Shown here piece after piece: positions 45,902-54,615 of a DNA stretch of 64,000 bases. The stretch covers positions 1-64,000 of the forward strand of contig JADKKF010000026.1 in NCBI GenBank assembly GCA_016720635.1, given 5' to 3'. A model generated the notes under the pieces. That model worked only from the letters and a program-made list of their open reading frames with translations. It did no database searches and was not told where the DNA came from. Origin of the DNA: Saprospiraceae bacterium. GTDB taxonomy: Bacteria > Bacteroidota > Bacteroidia > Chitinophagales > Saprospiraceae. Numbering within the stretch: position 1 is the stretch's first letter; each line of letters begins with the position of its first letter. A program made the position numbers and the translations under genes.

Positions 45902-46571
45902 GCCAGAAATATTAATCATCGATGATGAACCCCAAATCAGAAAACTGCTTGAAATCACCCTAGAGAGCAATGACTACAAGGTATGGCAGGCTGAGAGCGG
46001 CAAAGAAGGTATAGTCTTGGCTGCTCATCATCCTCCTGAACTCATTCTTCTTGACATAGGGCTGCCCGATAAAAGTGGTCATGAAATCCTCAAAGAACTG
46101 AGAACTTGGTACAATAAATCCATCATCATACTCTCAGTCCAAAACAGCGAATTGGATATAGTGTCTGCCCTAGACAATGGGGCTACAGATTATTTAACAA
46201 AGCCCTTTCGCACAGCTGAACTTTTAGCACGAATCCGAGCTGCTATTAGGAGAAATCACTCGCTCAATAACGATAATACCATCGAGTGTGGAGATCTTAT
46301 TTTTGATTTTTTGGCTCGAACAGTAAAAAAGAATGGTGAATTGTTAAAGTTTACTTCCACTGAATTTCAACTTCTTTCGTTATTCGCCAAAAACGAGGGT
46401 AGAGTGCTTACACATCAATTTATATTGAAGGAAATCTGGGGAATTGGTTATCAATCAGAGACCCAATATTTACGCGTTTTTGTCGGAACGCTCCGAAAAA
46501 AAATTGAAGACAATCCGAACAAGCCATATCATATCATCACCGAAAGCGGAGTTGGGTATAGATTCCGATAA
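45894..46571 (+). CDS. KdpE-like OmpR-family response regulator
   Basis: 225 residues. Receiver domain: acidic pocket Asp10-Asp11, phosphorylation site Asp54 in ILLDIGLPD, Lys103 in YLTKPF. C-terminal winged-helix DNA-binding domain (about 130-225): LLKFTSTEFQLLSLFAKNEGRVLTH and QYLRVFVGTLRKKIED, close to KdpE. It overlaps the kinase gene and precedes kup by 97 bp, so it most likely controls kup or other potassium genes. No kdpFABC is in the window. Confidence 0.92.
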   Translation: MNKPEILIIDDEPQIRKLLEITLESNDYKVWQAESGKEGIVLAAHHPPELILLDIGLPDKSGHEILKELRTWYNKSIIILSVQNSELDIVSALDNGATDYLTKPFRTAELLARIRAAIRRNHSLNNDNTIECGDLIFDFLARTVKKNGELLKFTSTEFQLLSLFAKNEGRVLTHQFILKEIWGIGYQSETQYLRVFVGTLRKKIEDNPNKPYHIITESGVGYRFR

Positions 46572-46668
46572 TATAATAAATCTTTATATTTTCTTTATAT
46601 TTAAAGGGCATATTTTTACATTTTGCCGACATCAATCTTCTCACCTTTGTCCCGAAAATTGATACCCA

Positions 46669-48651
46669 ATGGAAGGACATAAAAATCACGGATTAGACAA
46701 AAAGATAACTGCAGCGACATTGTTGATTGCCTTGGGCATCATATATGGGGACATTGGAACGAGTCCCTTGTATGTATTGAAAGCTGTGATTGGAAATAGA
46801 TCCATAGATGAAGTACTGGTGTATGGTGGTCTGTCTTGCGTATTTTGGACAATTACCTTTCAAACTACGCTCAAATACGTTTACCTGACTCTTAAAGCAG
46901 ATAACAACGGCGAAGGCGGGATATTCTCGCTTTATGCACTGGTGAGAAGGTATGGAAAATATCTTATCATTCCTACGATGTTAGGCGCCTCTACCCTATT
47001 GGCAGATGGTATTATCACACCTCCAATTTCTGTGTCTTCAGCTGTCGAAGGACTAAAAAATATAGAAGGATTAGAAAATCTACACACTGTACCAATAGTT
47101 ATTGCGATTTTGTCAGGGATTTTCTTCTTCCAGCGATTTGGAACCAATAAAGTTGGATCAATTTTTGGACCTATAATGTTGATTTGGTTTTTGATGTTGG
47201 CTGTTCTTGGTATTTCCCAGATCTACCTTCACCCTAGTATCGTTAAAGCACTCAATCCATATTATGCATTTCATTTTCTGACCGCTTATCCAGAAGGATT
47301 CATCCTTTTGGGTGCTGTATTTTTATGCGTTACAGGTGCTGAGGCGATGTATTCAGACTTGGGGCATTGTGGCAAGGAGAATATCAGAATAACTTGGGTA
47401 GGAGTTAAAGCCTGTTTATTGTTAAACTATATGGGGCAATCTGCCTGGTTGATGAGTTTGGGAGAAGGGGCCTTATTGGCGGATCGCAATCCATTCTTTG
47501 GAATAATGCCACCTTGGTTTTTACTTGTAGGTATTGGTATCTCGACTGCTGCTGCCATCATTGCATCTCAAGCGTTGATAAGTGGAAGCTATACGCTCAT
47601 AAATGAAGCGAATAACCTTAATTTTTGGCCTAGGGTGGCCGTCCGACAGCCTTCGGAGATCAAAGGACAAATCTATATACCTAGTGTAAATATCATGCTT
47701 TGGATTGGTTGTGTTCTCGTTGTTTTATATTTTGGAAATTCAGCCAATATGGAAGCAGCTTATGGACTAGCCATCACTATTACGATGATGGTAACCACGT
47801 ATTTGCTATCGTTTTTCTTACTGTACAGACTAAAATGGAATAAAGTATTAGTATTTGCATTGTTAATGCTCTTTATGAGCATAGAAATAACCTTTTTCGT
47901 AGCGAATTTACATAAGTTTCCAGAAGGAGGTTATATCACTCTATTGATTTCATCGATATTTATGTTCATCATGTATTCTGTGTATCATGGTCGAAAAATT
48001 AGCAATAGATTTACCAAATTTGTAGATTTGGGTAGGTATGCAGAAACCATCACCGAACTGAGCAACGATGATGAAATTCCAAAATTATCTACCCACTTGA
48101 TTTATCTAACCAAAGCAAATCATCGCCATGAAGTAGAAGAAAAAATAATCAAATCCATTCTTGCTAAAAAGCCAAAAAGAGCCGATGTCTATTGGTTTTT
48201 GCACTTAAATCGAACCGCTGAACCATATACATTGTCATATGATGTATCTGAGCTCGTAGATGACAAAATCATTAAAGTAAATATCAACGTCGGCTTTAGG
48301 ATTCAACCTAGGACTGAATTATATTTCAAGAAAATAATGAATGAGTTGGTTAAAAATCAAGAGCTTAATTTTCATATCCGGCCAGATGGCTCGACGAAAT
48401 ATAATGATGAACCCGACTTTAAATTTGTTGTTATTGAAAAATTCTTGTCCGTTGAAAATGAATTCTCACTAAGGGAAGATATTTTATTAAAGGTTCATTT
48501 TCTTTTGAAAGAGTGGGGATTAAAGGACGAAAAAGCCTTTGGACTAGATAAAAGCGACGTTGTTGTCGAAGAATATCCATTAATTTATCAACCCATTACA
48601 AAGTTTGAAATAAAGAGGAGCTCGAACCCAACAACTATGAAAGTTTCATAA
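46669..48651 (+). CDS. kup: Low-affinity potassium transporter Kup
   Basis: K+/H+ symport across the inner membrane. 660 residues, about 12 membrane helices then a roughly 200-residue cytoplasmic tail. The family start GIIYGDIGTSPLYVLKAVIG (about 18-37) is nearly invariant; GGIFSLYALVRRYGKYLI, LLADGIITPPISVSSAVEGL, and GAEAMYSDLGHCG follow as expected. The tail contains long charged helices and is normal for the family. It sits directly downstream of the KdpDE-like pair, an unusual pairing because KdpDE usually serves the Kdp ATPase. Confidence 0.96.
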   Translation: MEGHKNHGLDKKITAATLLIALGIIYGDIGTSPLYVLKAVIGNRSIDEVLVYGGLSCVFWTITFQTTLKYVYLTLKADNNGEGGIFSLYALVRRYGKYLIIPTMLGASTLLADGIITPPISVSSAVEGLKNIEGLENLHTVPIVIAILSGIFFFQRFGTNKVGSIFGPIMLIWFLMLAVLGISQIYLHPSIVKALNPYYAFHFLTAYPEGFILLGAVFLCVTGAEAMYSDLGHCGKENIRITWVGVKACLLLNYMGQSAWLMSLGEGALLADRNPFFGIMPPWFLLVGIGISTAAAIIASQALISGSYTLINEANNLNFWPRVAVRQPSEIKGQIYIPSVNIMLWIGCVLVVLYFGNSANMEAAYGLAITITMMVTTYLLSFFLLYRLKWNKVLVFALLMLFMSIEITFFVANLHKFPEGGYITLLISSIFMFIMYSVYHGRKISNRFTKFVDLGRYAETITELSNDDEIPKLSTHLIYLTKANHRHEVEEKIIKSILAKKPKRADVYWFLHLNRTAEPYTLSYDVSELVDDKIIKVNINVGFRIQPRTELYFKKIMNELVKNQELNFHIRPDGSTKYNDEPDFKFVVIEKFLSVENEFSLREDILLKVHFLLKEWGLKDEKAFGLDKSDVVVEEYPLIYQPITKFEIKRSSNPTTMKVS

Positions 48652-48796
48652 TCTATCCTTAAATATCACTAACAATTCACAGACTTCCAGCGAATTTCTA
48701 GGTTAAAATTTCTCAGAATGAACTTTAAAAAACTACAGAAATGGTGAAAAATTAAAACGTTCTAGGTGAATTTTGATAAAATAAACCTAGCATCGC

Positions 48797-48903
48797 GCGC
48801 ACCAGAGATTGTAGTGGCATCGTTGAAAACGAGGGTCTCGACGATATACAGAGTCGAGACGGAACCCACGAAAAGCTCGGTCCTCATATCATGAGGAGGT
48901 GCC
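48797..48903 (+). repeat. Dispersed intergenic structured element, copy A
   Basis: Outer stem GCACC (48799-48803) with GGTGC (48898-48902). Inner hairpins TCGTT/AACGA, GTCTCGAC/GTCGAGAC, then core GACGGAACCCACG, then CCTCAT/ATGAGG. It is nearly the same as copy B. It lies in the 321-bp spacer between convergent kup and the thiolase, where no other gene is seen. Confidence 0.8.
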
Positions 48904-48972
48904 TAAAAAATCATCCACCTAATATGTCTTTATATGCCCAAATTGAAGCTTAGGACGAAAAATTCAGGTTAT

Positions 48973-50181
48973 CTAGACATTTGAATTTTCCAACATAACC
49001 GCATATCCTTGACCGACCCCAATGCACATGGTGCAAAGGCCCCATCGCTTGCGCTCGCGAACCAACTGCTTGGCGCAGGTTAAGATCAAGCGGGCTCCAG
49101 TCATACCCAATGGATGCCCGAGGCTGATCGCTCCTCCTTGCGGATTCACGCGAGGATCATCGTCCGCCAGGCCTAGTGACCGAGTGCAGGCAAGAACCTG
49201 AGCAGCAAAGGCTTCATTCAACTCGATGATGTCCATTTGGTCGAGGGTTAAATTTGCTCTTTGCAGCGCTTTTTGCGTGGCGGCTACTGGACCAATACCC
49301 ATAATTCGGGGCTCAACGCCCACTACCGCATGGCTTTTGATAGACACCAAGGGTTTCAAGTCATATAGTCGCAATGCCTCATCTGTAGCAAGTAAAGTAA
49401 CACATCCGCCATCGTTCAGTCCCGAAGAATTACCAGCAGTCACAGATCCATCTACCTTAAAAGCTGGTTTTAGAGAACCCAGTTTTTCTAGGGTACTATT
49501 GGGCTTTGGAAATTCATCCACTGCAAATGTAATGCTACCCGCTTTTGTAGTCCACTCCAGAGGTAAGATCTCTTGCTCAAACAAATTGGCATCTGTAGCC
49601 GCTTTGCATTTTTGTTGACTTCTGTATGCGAAAAGATCTTGGTCATCACGGCTTATATTGTATAAACTTGCTAAATTTTCTGCTGTATTCCCCATGGGAT
49701 CGACACCATACATTGATTTCATTTTGGGATTGACAAATCGCCATCCGAAACTTGAATCATAAAGTTCAACGTCACGCCCAAAAGGTTGGGATGATTTAGA
49801 CGTAACCCAAGGGCTCCTCGTCATGCTTTCGATACCTCCTGCGAGCATTAAATTGCCTTCACCACCCACTAACCTTGCTTGTGCATTGATGATAGCCGAC
49901 ATTCCAGATGCGCAAAGTCTATTTACGGTCTCACCTGGAACAGAAAATGGCAATCCAGCCAATAAGAGCGACATTCGTGCGATATTCCGGTTGTCTTCTC
50001 CTGCTTGATTGGCGCACCCGATGACTACGTCTTCGATGGCACTTGGATCGACACTTGGGAATTTTTGCATCAGAGCTCTAATGAGCTCAGCCAACAAATC
50101 GTCTGGACGCCAAGAGGATAGTTGTCCACCAAATTGACCAATCGGGCTTCTGAGACCATCTACAATATATACTTTTTGCAT
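48973..50181 (-). CDS. Acetyl-CoA acyltransferase (thiolase), PcaF/PaaJ-like
   Basis: 402 residues. Cleaves a 3-oxoacyl-CoA with CoA, releasing acetyl-CoA. Active-site residues are all present: Cys90 in VNRLCASGM, His356 in GHPLGMTGAR, Cys386 in CTMCIGVGQG. The segment GCANQAGEDNRNIARMSLLLAGLP is typical of 3-oxoadipyl-CoA thiolases (aromatic degradation) more than of fatty-acid thiolases, but no neighbouring pathway gene supports that. It may serve either. It lies alone on the minus strand, downstream of the ribosomal operon terminator. Confidence 0.9.
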   Translation of the reverse strand: MQKVYIVDGLRSPIGQFGGQLSSWRPDDLLAELIRALMQKFPSVDPSAIEDVVIGCANQAGEDNRNIARMSLLLAGLPFSVPGETVNRLCASGMSAIINAQARLVGGEGNLMLAGGIESMTRSPWVTSKSSQPFGRDVELYDSSFGWRFVNPKMKSMYGVDPMGNTAENLASLYNISRDDQDLFAYRSQQKCKAATDANLFEQEILPLEWTTKAGSITFAVDEFPKPNSTLEKLGSLKPAFKVDGSVTAGNSSGLNDGGCVTLLATDEALRLYDLKPLVSIKSHAVVGVEPRIMGIGPVAATQKALQRANLTLDQMDIIELNEAFAAQVLACTRSLGLADDDPRVNPQGGAISLGHPLGMTGARLILTCAKQLVRERKRWGLCTMCIGVGQGYAVMLENSNV

Positions 50182-50201
50182 GATAACGATTTTAACTAAA
50201 C

Positions 50202-50236
50202 AAAAATACCCAAAACTTATGTAAAGCTTTGGGTAT
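50202..50236 (-). terminator. Rho-independent terminator of the ribosomal operon
   Basis: On the minus strand ATACCCAAA pairs with TTTGGGTAT (plus-strand 50228-50236 and 50206-50214), followed by a T-run (A-run at 50202-50206). It lies between rplQ and the thiolase and so closes the long ribosomal transcript. Confidence 0.75.
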
Positions 50237-50260
50237 CATAATATATTCATTGGAATAATT

Positions 50261-50785
50261 CTATTCTTCTTCGCTACTCTGCTCTTTCCTCACCTCATTT
50301 GCAACTGCTGCCGTAGCTGCTACGGTAGTTGCTGCAGCAACACCTGTTTTTCCAGCCCCACTTCTACGAGATCTACGAGTCTTAGCCTTAGAATCACCAG
50401 CTGCCTTAGTACCTGAAGTATAAACATCGTTGAAATCTACTAATTCAACCATGGCCATATCAGATCCGTCAGATCTTCTAAATCCTAACTTAATGATACG
50501 CAAATATCCACCTGGACGATCTGCAATCTTTTCAGCTACGCTACCAAAAAGCTCTTGTAGAACTTCTTTGTTTTGCAAATAACTGAAAGCCACCCTTCTA
50601 TTATGGGTAGTATTTTCTTTAGCTCTATTGATGATAGGCTCAGTATATACTCTTAATGCTTTAGTTTTAGCAAGAGTAGTTGTAATTCTTTTATATAAAA
50701 TCAAAGAGGACGCCATGTTCTTAAGCATTGCTTCTCTGTGACCTTTTTTTCTACCAAGGTTATTAACCTTATCTCCGTGTCTCAT
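50261..50785 (-). CDS. rplQ: 50S ribosomal protein L17, with Ala/Ser-rich tail
   Basis: 174 residues, about 50 more than a usual L17. The core (MRHGDKVNNLGRKKGHREAML to ELVDFNDVYT, about 1-135) is typical of this large-subunit protein near the peptide exit tunnel. The last about 40 residues are Lys/Arg then Ala/Val/Thr-rich (GVAAATTVAATAAVA), then EEQSSEEE-like, and are probably disordered. It is the last gene of the operon, just before the terminator. Confidence 0.96.
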   Translation of the reverse strand: MRHGDKVNNLGRKKGHREAMLKNMASSLILYKRITTTLAKTKALRVYTEPIINRAKENTTHNRRVAFSYLQNKEVLQELFGSVAEKIADRPGGYLRIIKLGFRRSDGSDMAMVELVDFNDVYTSGTKAAGDSKAKTRRSRRSGAGKTGVAAATTVAATAAVANEVRKEQSSEEE

Positions 50786-50857
50786 AAAAAAAATGGGTTA
50801 ACTTCACGTCACTTTTCGGAAGGAATCCTATTCGGTAAACGTTAAAAAATTAAATAA

Positions 50858-51862
50858 TTAAATATCTTCGTCTAATTTATATTTAGAAAGATCCATACCA
50901 AAAGAAAGTCCTTTTGTAACCAAAAGTTCTTCAATTTCTACTAAGGATTTCTTACCAAAATTTCTAAATTTCAATAATTCGTGCATATCGTACTGAACCA
51001 TCTCACCTAGCGTATTGATTCTAGCAGCTTTAAGACAGTTGAAAGCACGAACAGACAAGTCCATATCTTCAAGGCTGGTCTTAAGCAATTTACGCATATG
51101 TAATACGTGCTCATCCACTACCGCATCTTCACGCTTATTACCATCATCAAATGTAATATTTTCATCTGTGATAAGCATCAAGTGTTGAATCATGATTCGG
51201 CTAGCTTCCTTTACAGCTTCTTCAGGATGAATGGTGCCATCAGTTTTGATATCAAGGGTTAGCTTTTCGTAGTCAGTTCTTTGACCGACACGCGTATTTT
51301 CAACTAAATAAGATACGTTCTTAATAGGGGTATAAATTGCATCAACTGGCACTACGCCAAGAGGAGCGTCTTTCGGCAAATTCTCATCTGCTGGAACATA
51401 CCCTCGACCCTTTGTAACGGTCAATTCAACTTCCAAACTTACAGAAGGTTCCATGTTACAAATCACCAATTCAGGATTCATAACCTTGAAAACATTGGTA
51501 TATTTTGTCAAGTCACCTGCTAAGAACTGCTCTTGACCTTTGATGGTCATATAAATTTTTTCTTCGCTGGAAGAATCATCAGAACTCAAAACATTCTTTA
51601 ATCGAACTTGCTTAAGGTTTAAGATGATTTCAATCACATCTTCTACAACACCTTTGATGGTAGAAAATTCGTGATCAACTCCAGCAATACGAACAGCAGA
51701 AATAGCATAACCATCTAATGACGATAATAAAATTCTGCGAAGCGAGTTGCCTATAGTTTGTCCAAAACCTGGTTCAAGAGGTTTGAATTCAAATTGTCCT
51801 TCAAAGTCCGTTGCTTTATTAAGAAGAATTTTATCTGGCTTATGAAACTGTAAAATACTCAT
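50858..51862 (-). CDS. rpoA: DNA-directed RNA polymerase alpha subunit
   Basis: 334 residues. The N-terminal domain (1-235) carries the assembly motif FKPLEPGFGQTIGNSLRRILLSSLDG. The C-terminal domain (about 250-334) has CLKAARINTLGEMVQYDMHELLKFRNFGKKSLVEIEELL, the two helix-hairpin-helix parts that touch UP elements and activators. The linker and C-terminal end look normal. It lies between rpsD and rplQ, the standard place at the end of the alpha operon. Confidence 0.98.
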   Translation of the reverse strand: MSILQFHKPDKILLNKATDFEGQFEFKPLEPGFGQTIGNSLRRILLSSLDGYAISAVRIAGVDHEFSTIKGVVEDVIEIILNLKQVRLKNVLSSDDSSSEEKIYMTIKGQEQFLAGDLTKYTNVFKVMNPELVICNMEPSVSLEVELTVTKGRGYVPADENLPKDAPLGVVPVDAIYTPIKNVSYLVENTRVGQRTDYEKLTLDIKTDGTIHPEEAVKEASRIMIQHLMLITDENITFDDGNKREDAVVDEHVLHMRKLLKTSLEDMDLSVRAFNCLKAARINTLGEMVQYDMHELLKFRNFGKKSLVEIEELLVTKGLSFGMDLSKYKLDEDI

Positions 51863-51947
51863 ATAAACAAATGATGTATTAAATATTTAGTAAAGAGATA
51901 TTTCTAAAACGTCAACAACTATCCGAAGATAGTTGTCAGCGTAAATT

Positions 51948-52550
51948 TTATTTAGAGTACAATTCGACGATGAATTGCTCATTAATGTTTTCAGGTATTT
52001 GTTCTCTGGTTGGATATGTTATAAAGATTCCCTCCATTTTATCAGGATTCCACTCTAGCCAAACAAATTTCTTTACATCTTTGTTTCCAACCAAAATCAT
52101 TGGTAAATTTTGAGATTTTCCCCTAACGGAAATTTTATCACCAGGACGCAATCTACAAGAAGGAATATTGGTCAAAATACCATTGACTAGGATATGTTTG
52201 TGAGACACCATTTGTCTAGCCGCTCTTCTAGTTTTGGTCAATCCCATTCTATAAACGACATTATCCAATCTAGCTTCTAACAATTGCAATAAGATTTCAC
52301 CAGTCACACCAGACTTACTGTGTGCATCGTGGAAAGTATTTCTAAATTGTCTCTCTAGAACGCCATAAGTGTGCTTAGCTTTTTGCTTTTCTGCCAACTG
52401 AATCGCGTAGTTTGAACGTTGCTTACGCTTACGAGCCAAACCGTGCTGACCTGGTGCATATTTTCTCTTTTCGAAAGCTTTATCATAACCAAAAATAGCC
52501 TCACCGAAAGTTCTAGCAATCTTGGTAGCTGGTCCTGTATATCTTGCCAT
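51948..52550 (-). CDS. rpsD: 30S ribosomal protein S4
   Basis: 200 residues. Small-subunit assembly initiator that binds the 16S 5' domain and, in many bacteria, represses its own operon. Start MARYTGPATKIARTFGEAIFG lacks the zinc-binding cysteines, so it is the C-minus type. The S4 domain RLDNVVYRMGLTKTRRAARQMVSHKHILVNG (about 91-122) is clear. It lies between rpsK and rpoA. Confidence 0.97.
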   Translation of the reverse strand: MARYTGPATKIARTFGEAIFGYDKAFEKRKYAPGQHGLARKRKQRSNYAIQLAEKQKAKHTYGVLERQFRNTFHDAHSKSGVTGEILLQLLEARLDNVVYRMGLTKTRRAARQMVSHKHILVNGILTNIPSCRLRPGDKISVRGKSQNLPMILVGNKDVKKFVWLEWNPDKMEGIFITYPTREQIPENINEQFIVELYSK

Positions 52551-52584
52551 TATAAATCCTTAGATATTATTACTAAATTAAAAA

Positions 52585-52971
52585 TTAAACTCTTCTTCTC
52601 TTTGGAGGTCTGCAACCATTGTGTGGCAAAGGCGTCACATCATGGATTCCCAAAACTCTGATACCATTTTGATCGATGGCTCTGATAGCCGCCTCACGAC
52701 CGCTACCTGGACCTTTTACATAGACTTCAGCAGCGTGCATTCCCGCCTCATAAGCAACTTTGGCAGCATCAGCAGCGCATACTTGAGAAGCATAAGGAGT
52801 ATTCTTTTTAGAACCTCTAAAACCATGCTTACCAGAAGATGCCCAAGAAATTACTTGACCTTGTTTGTTGCAAACAGAAATAATGATGTTATTGAATGTA
52901 GATTTGATGAAAACCAAACCTTCGGAATCAATCTTTACTACTCTTTTTTTGACTTTTTTAGCTTTTGCCAT
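52585..52971 (-). CDS. rpsK: 30S ribosomal protein S11
   Basis: 128 residues. Part of the 30S platform, contacting 16S rRNA near the P and E sites. Typical segments: FIKSTFNNIIISVCNKQGQV, GFRGSKKNTPYASQ, and GPGSGREAAIRAI, with the basic end (PHNGCRPPKRRRV). The N-terminal tail (MAKAKKVKKRVVKID) is slightly long. 36 bp from rpsM. Confidence 0.97.
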   Translation of the reverse strand: MAKAKKVKKRVVKIDSEGLVFIKSTFNNIIISVCNKQGQVISWASSGKHGFRGSKKNTPYASQVCAADAAKVAYEAGMHAAEVYVKGPGSGREAAIRAIDQNGIRVLGIHDVTPLPHNGCRPPKRRRV

Positions 52972-53006
52972 GTTAATTGCTTATATAACTATATATTAAT
53001 TTAAGA

Positions 53007-53384
53007 TTACTTAGCAGCTTTTTTCTTATTTGCCACCGTCTTACGCTTACCTTTTCTGGTTCTAGCGTTGGTTTTAGTTCTTTGACCACGCAAAGGAAGA
53101 CCCTTACGATGTCTAAGCCCTCTATAACATGCAATGTCCATCAATCGCTTGATATTCATTTGGATTTCAGATCTTAGTTGACCTTCGACTTTAACCTCAT
53201 CGCTGATGATACGGCTAATTTCTTTTATATTGTCGTCATTCCAGTCGGCAACTTTAACATTTTCATCAATTCCTGCCTGAGCCAAAATTTTTTTTGCTGT
53301 GGATCTTCCCACTCCAAAAATATAAGTCAACCCAATGACTCCTCTTTTATTCTTTGGTAAATCTATACCACCTATACGTGCCAT
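53007..53384 (-). CDS. rpsM: 30S ribosomal protein S13
   Basis: 125 residues. Head protein of the 30S subunit, contacting L5 and the tRNA. MARIGGIDLPKNKRGVIGLTYIFG at the start and RGLRHRKGLPLRGQRTKTNARTRKG near the end are diagnostic. The basic C-terminal tail (KRKTVANKKKAAK) enters the P-site region. It precedes rpsK and follows rpmJ. Confidence 0.97.
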   Translation of the reverse strand: MARIGGIDLPKNKRGVIGLTYIFGVGRSTAKKILAQAGIDENVKVADWNDDNIKEISRIISDEVKVEGQLRSEIQMNIKRLMDIACYRGLRHRKGLPLRGQRTKTNARTRKGKRKTVANKKKAAK

Positions 53385-53415
53385 TTAATCAATTCTACGT
53401 TAATGAATGAATGAA

Positions 53416-53532
53416 TTATCCTTGTCTTTGTTTAAACTTTGGGTTCTTTTTGCAAATGACAAAAAGTTTACCTTTTCTTCTTACAATCTTGCACTCGGCA
53501 GACCTTTTTTTGATTGAAGTCCTGACTTTCAT
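53416..53532 (-). CDS. rpmJ: 50S ribosomal protein L36
   Basis: 38 residues (start 53532, stop TAA at 53418-53416). The sequence begins MKVRTSIKKRSAECKIVRRK and ends KKNPKFKQRQG, clearly L36. Of the four zinc ligands (Cys11, Cys14, Cys27, His33) it keeps only Cys14 and Cys27; positions 11 and 33 are Ser and Phe, so zinc binding is probably lost, as in other zinc-free L36. It is in the usual place between infA and rpsM. Confidence 0.93.
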   Translation of the reverse strand: MKVRTSIKKRSAECKIVRRKGKLFVICKKNPKFKQRQG

Positions 53533-53537
53533 GTTTA

Positions 53538-53756
53538 TTATTTATATCTATAAGTTATTCTTCCTCTTGTCAAATCATATGGAGACATTTCCACTGAAAC
53601 CTTGTCTCCAGGTAAAATACGAATGTAGTGCATTCTCATCTTACCAGAAATAGTAGCCAGAATCTGGTGGTCATTTTCTAATCTCACTCTAAACATAGCG
53701 TTTGAAAGTGCTTCTTCGATGATACCATCCTGTTTTATTAATACTTCTTTTGCCAT
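53538..53756 (-). CDS. infA: Translation initiation factor IF-1
   Basis: 72 residues, a single S1-like OB fold (MFRVRLENDHQILATISGKMRMHYIRILPGD is the core, split here in words: MFRVRLENDHQILA, ISGKMRMHYIRILPGD). IF-1 occupies the 30S A site and helps IF-2 and IF-3 choose the initiator tRNA. It lies 35 bp from map and 5 bp from rpmJ, the Bacteroidota order. Confidence 0.96.
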   Translation of the reverse strand: MAKEVLIKQDGIIEEALSNAMFRVRLENDHQILATISGKMRMHYIRILPGDKVSVEMSPYDLTRGRITYRYK

Positions 53757-53791
53757 CTTACTATTCGGGCTGCAAATATCCGAATTTTAAT

Positions 53792-54601
53792 TTATATTTT
53801 TACTAAATATTCATTTTTTTTAACTGCGCTCTCAATTATTTCATGATTACTCAGTATATTAGCCTTTTGCTTTCCTATAGCCACTGTGTGTTCAAAATGC
53901 GCGGATGGTTTTCCATCTATGGTCATTATCGACCAACCATCTTTGAGGACTTTGACATTCTTTTTGCCCAAATTAATCATTGGTTCGATAGCAATTACCA
54001 TTCCTTCAGCCAATAATGGCCCATTACCTCGTCTGCCATAGTTCGGAACTTCTGGAGCTTCATGTAGTTGAATTCCAACTCCATGCCCCACCAAATCTCT
54101 AACTACTCCATAACCATACTTCATCTCTGTATGAGCAAAAACAGCATGGCTTATATCACCAACACGTTTTCCTATTATCGCCTGATCTATTCCTAAATAA
54201 AGTGATTCCTTGGTTCGAATCATTAAAGATTTTGTATCTTCATCTATATCATTGAAAGCAAAAGTATAGGCGGCATCTCCAAAATAACCATTGAGTTGTA
54301 CGCCACAATCGACGCTCATGATATCATTGGGTTCCAACGGTCTATCATTTGGTATTCCATGAACTACACAATCATTCAAAGAAAAACAAAGAGTAGAAGG
54401 AAACCCATGATACCCTTTGAATGCGGGCAAACCTCCTTTTGATCTTATGTACTCTTCTGCTGCGGCATCCACCACTTTTGGTGTTATCCCTGGTTTGAGC
54501 ATTTCTGCTACTAGAGCTAAAGTTTCAGATACTATCTCACAAGACTTTTGGATGGCATTAATTTCTTCACCAGTCTTATAAAATATTTTACCTTTAGCCA
54601 C
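53792..54601 (-). CDS. map: Methionine aminopeptidase
   Basis: Removes the first Met from new proteins whose second residue is small. 269 residues; pita-bread fold. Metal ligands are visible: Asp in VDCGVQLNGYFGDAAYTF, His in GHGVGIQLHEAPEVPN, Glu in AIEPM, Glu in HFEHTVAI. No zinc-finger extension, so type Ia. The 14-bp gap from secY suggests co-transcription. Confidence 0.96.
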   Translation of the reverse strand: MAKGKIFYKTGEEINAIQKSCEIVSETLALVAEMLKPGITPKVVDAAAEEYIRSKGGLPAFKGYHGFPSTLCFSLNDCVVHGIPNDRPLEPNDIMSVDCGVQLNGYFGDAAYTFAFNDIDEDTKSLMIRTKESLYLGIDQAIIGKRVGDISHAVFAHTEMKYGYGVVRDLVGHGVGIQLHEAPEVPNYGRRGNGPLLAEGMVIAIEPMINLGKKNVKVLKDGWSIMTIDGKPSAHFEHTVAIGKQKANILSNHEIIESAVKKNEYLVKI

Positions 54602-54615
54602 TTTATTTTTATATA

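Noticed and set aside
48797..48903. Insertion sequence or MITE
   Set aside because: I see no target-site duplication or transposase, and core conservation with covarying stems fits a structured element better; mobility still cannot be excluded.
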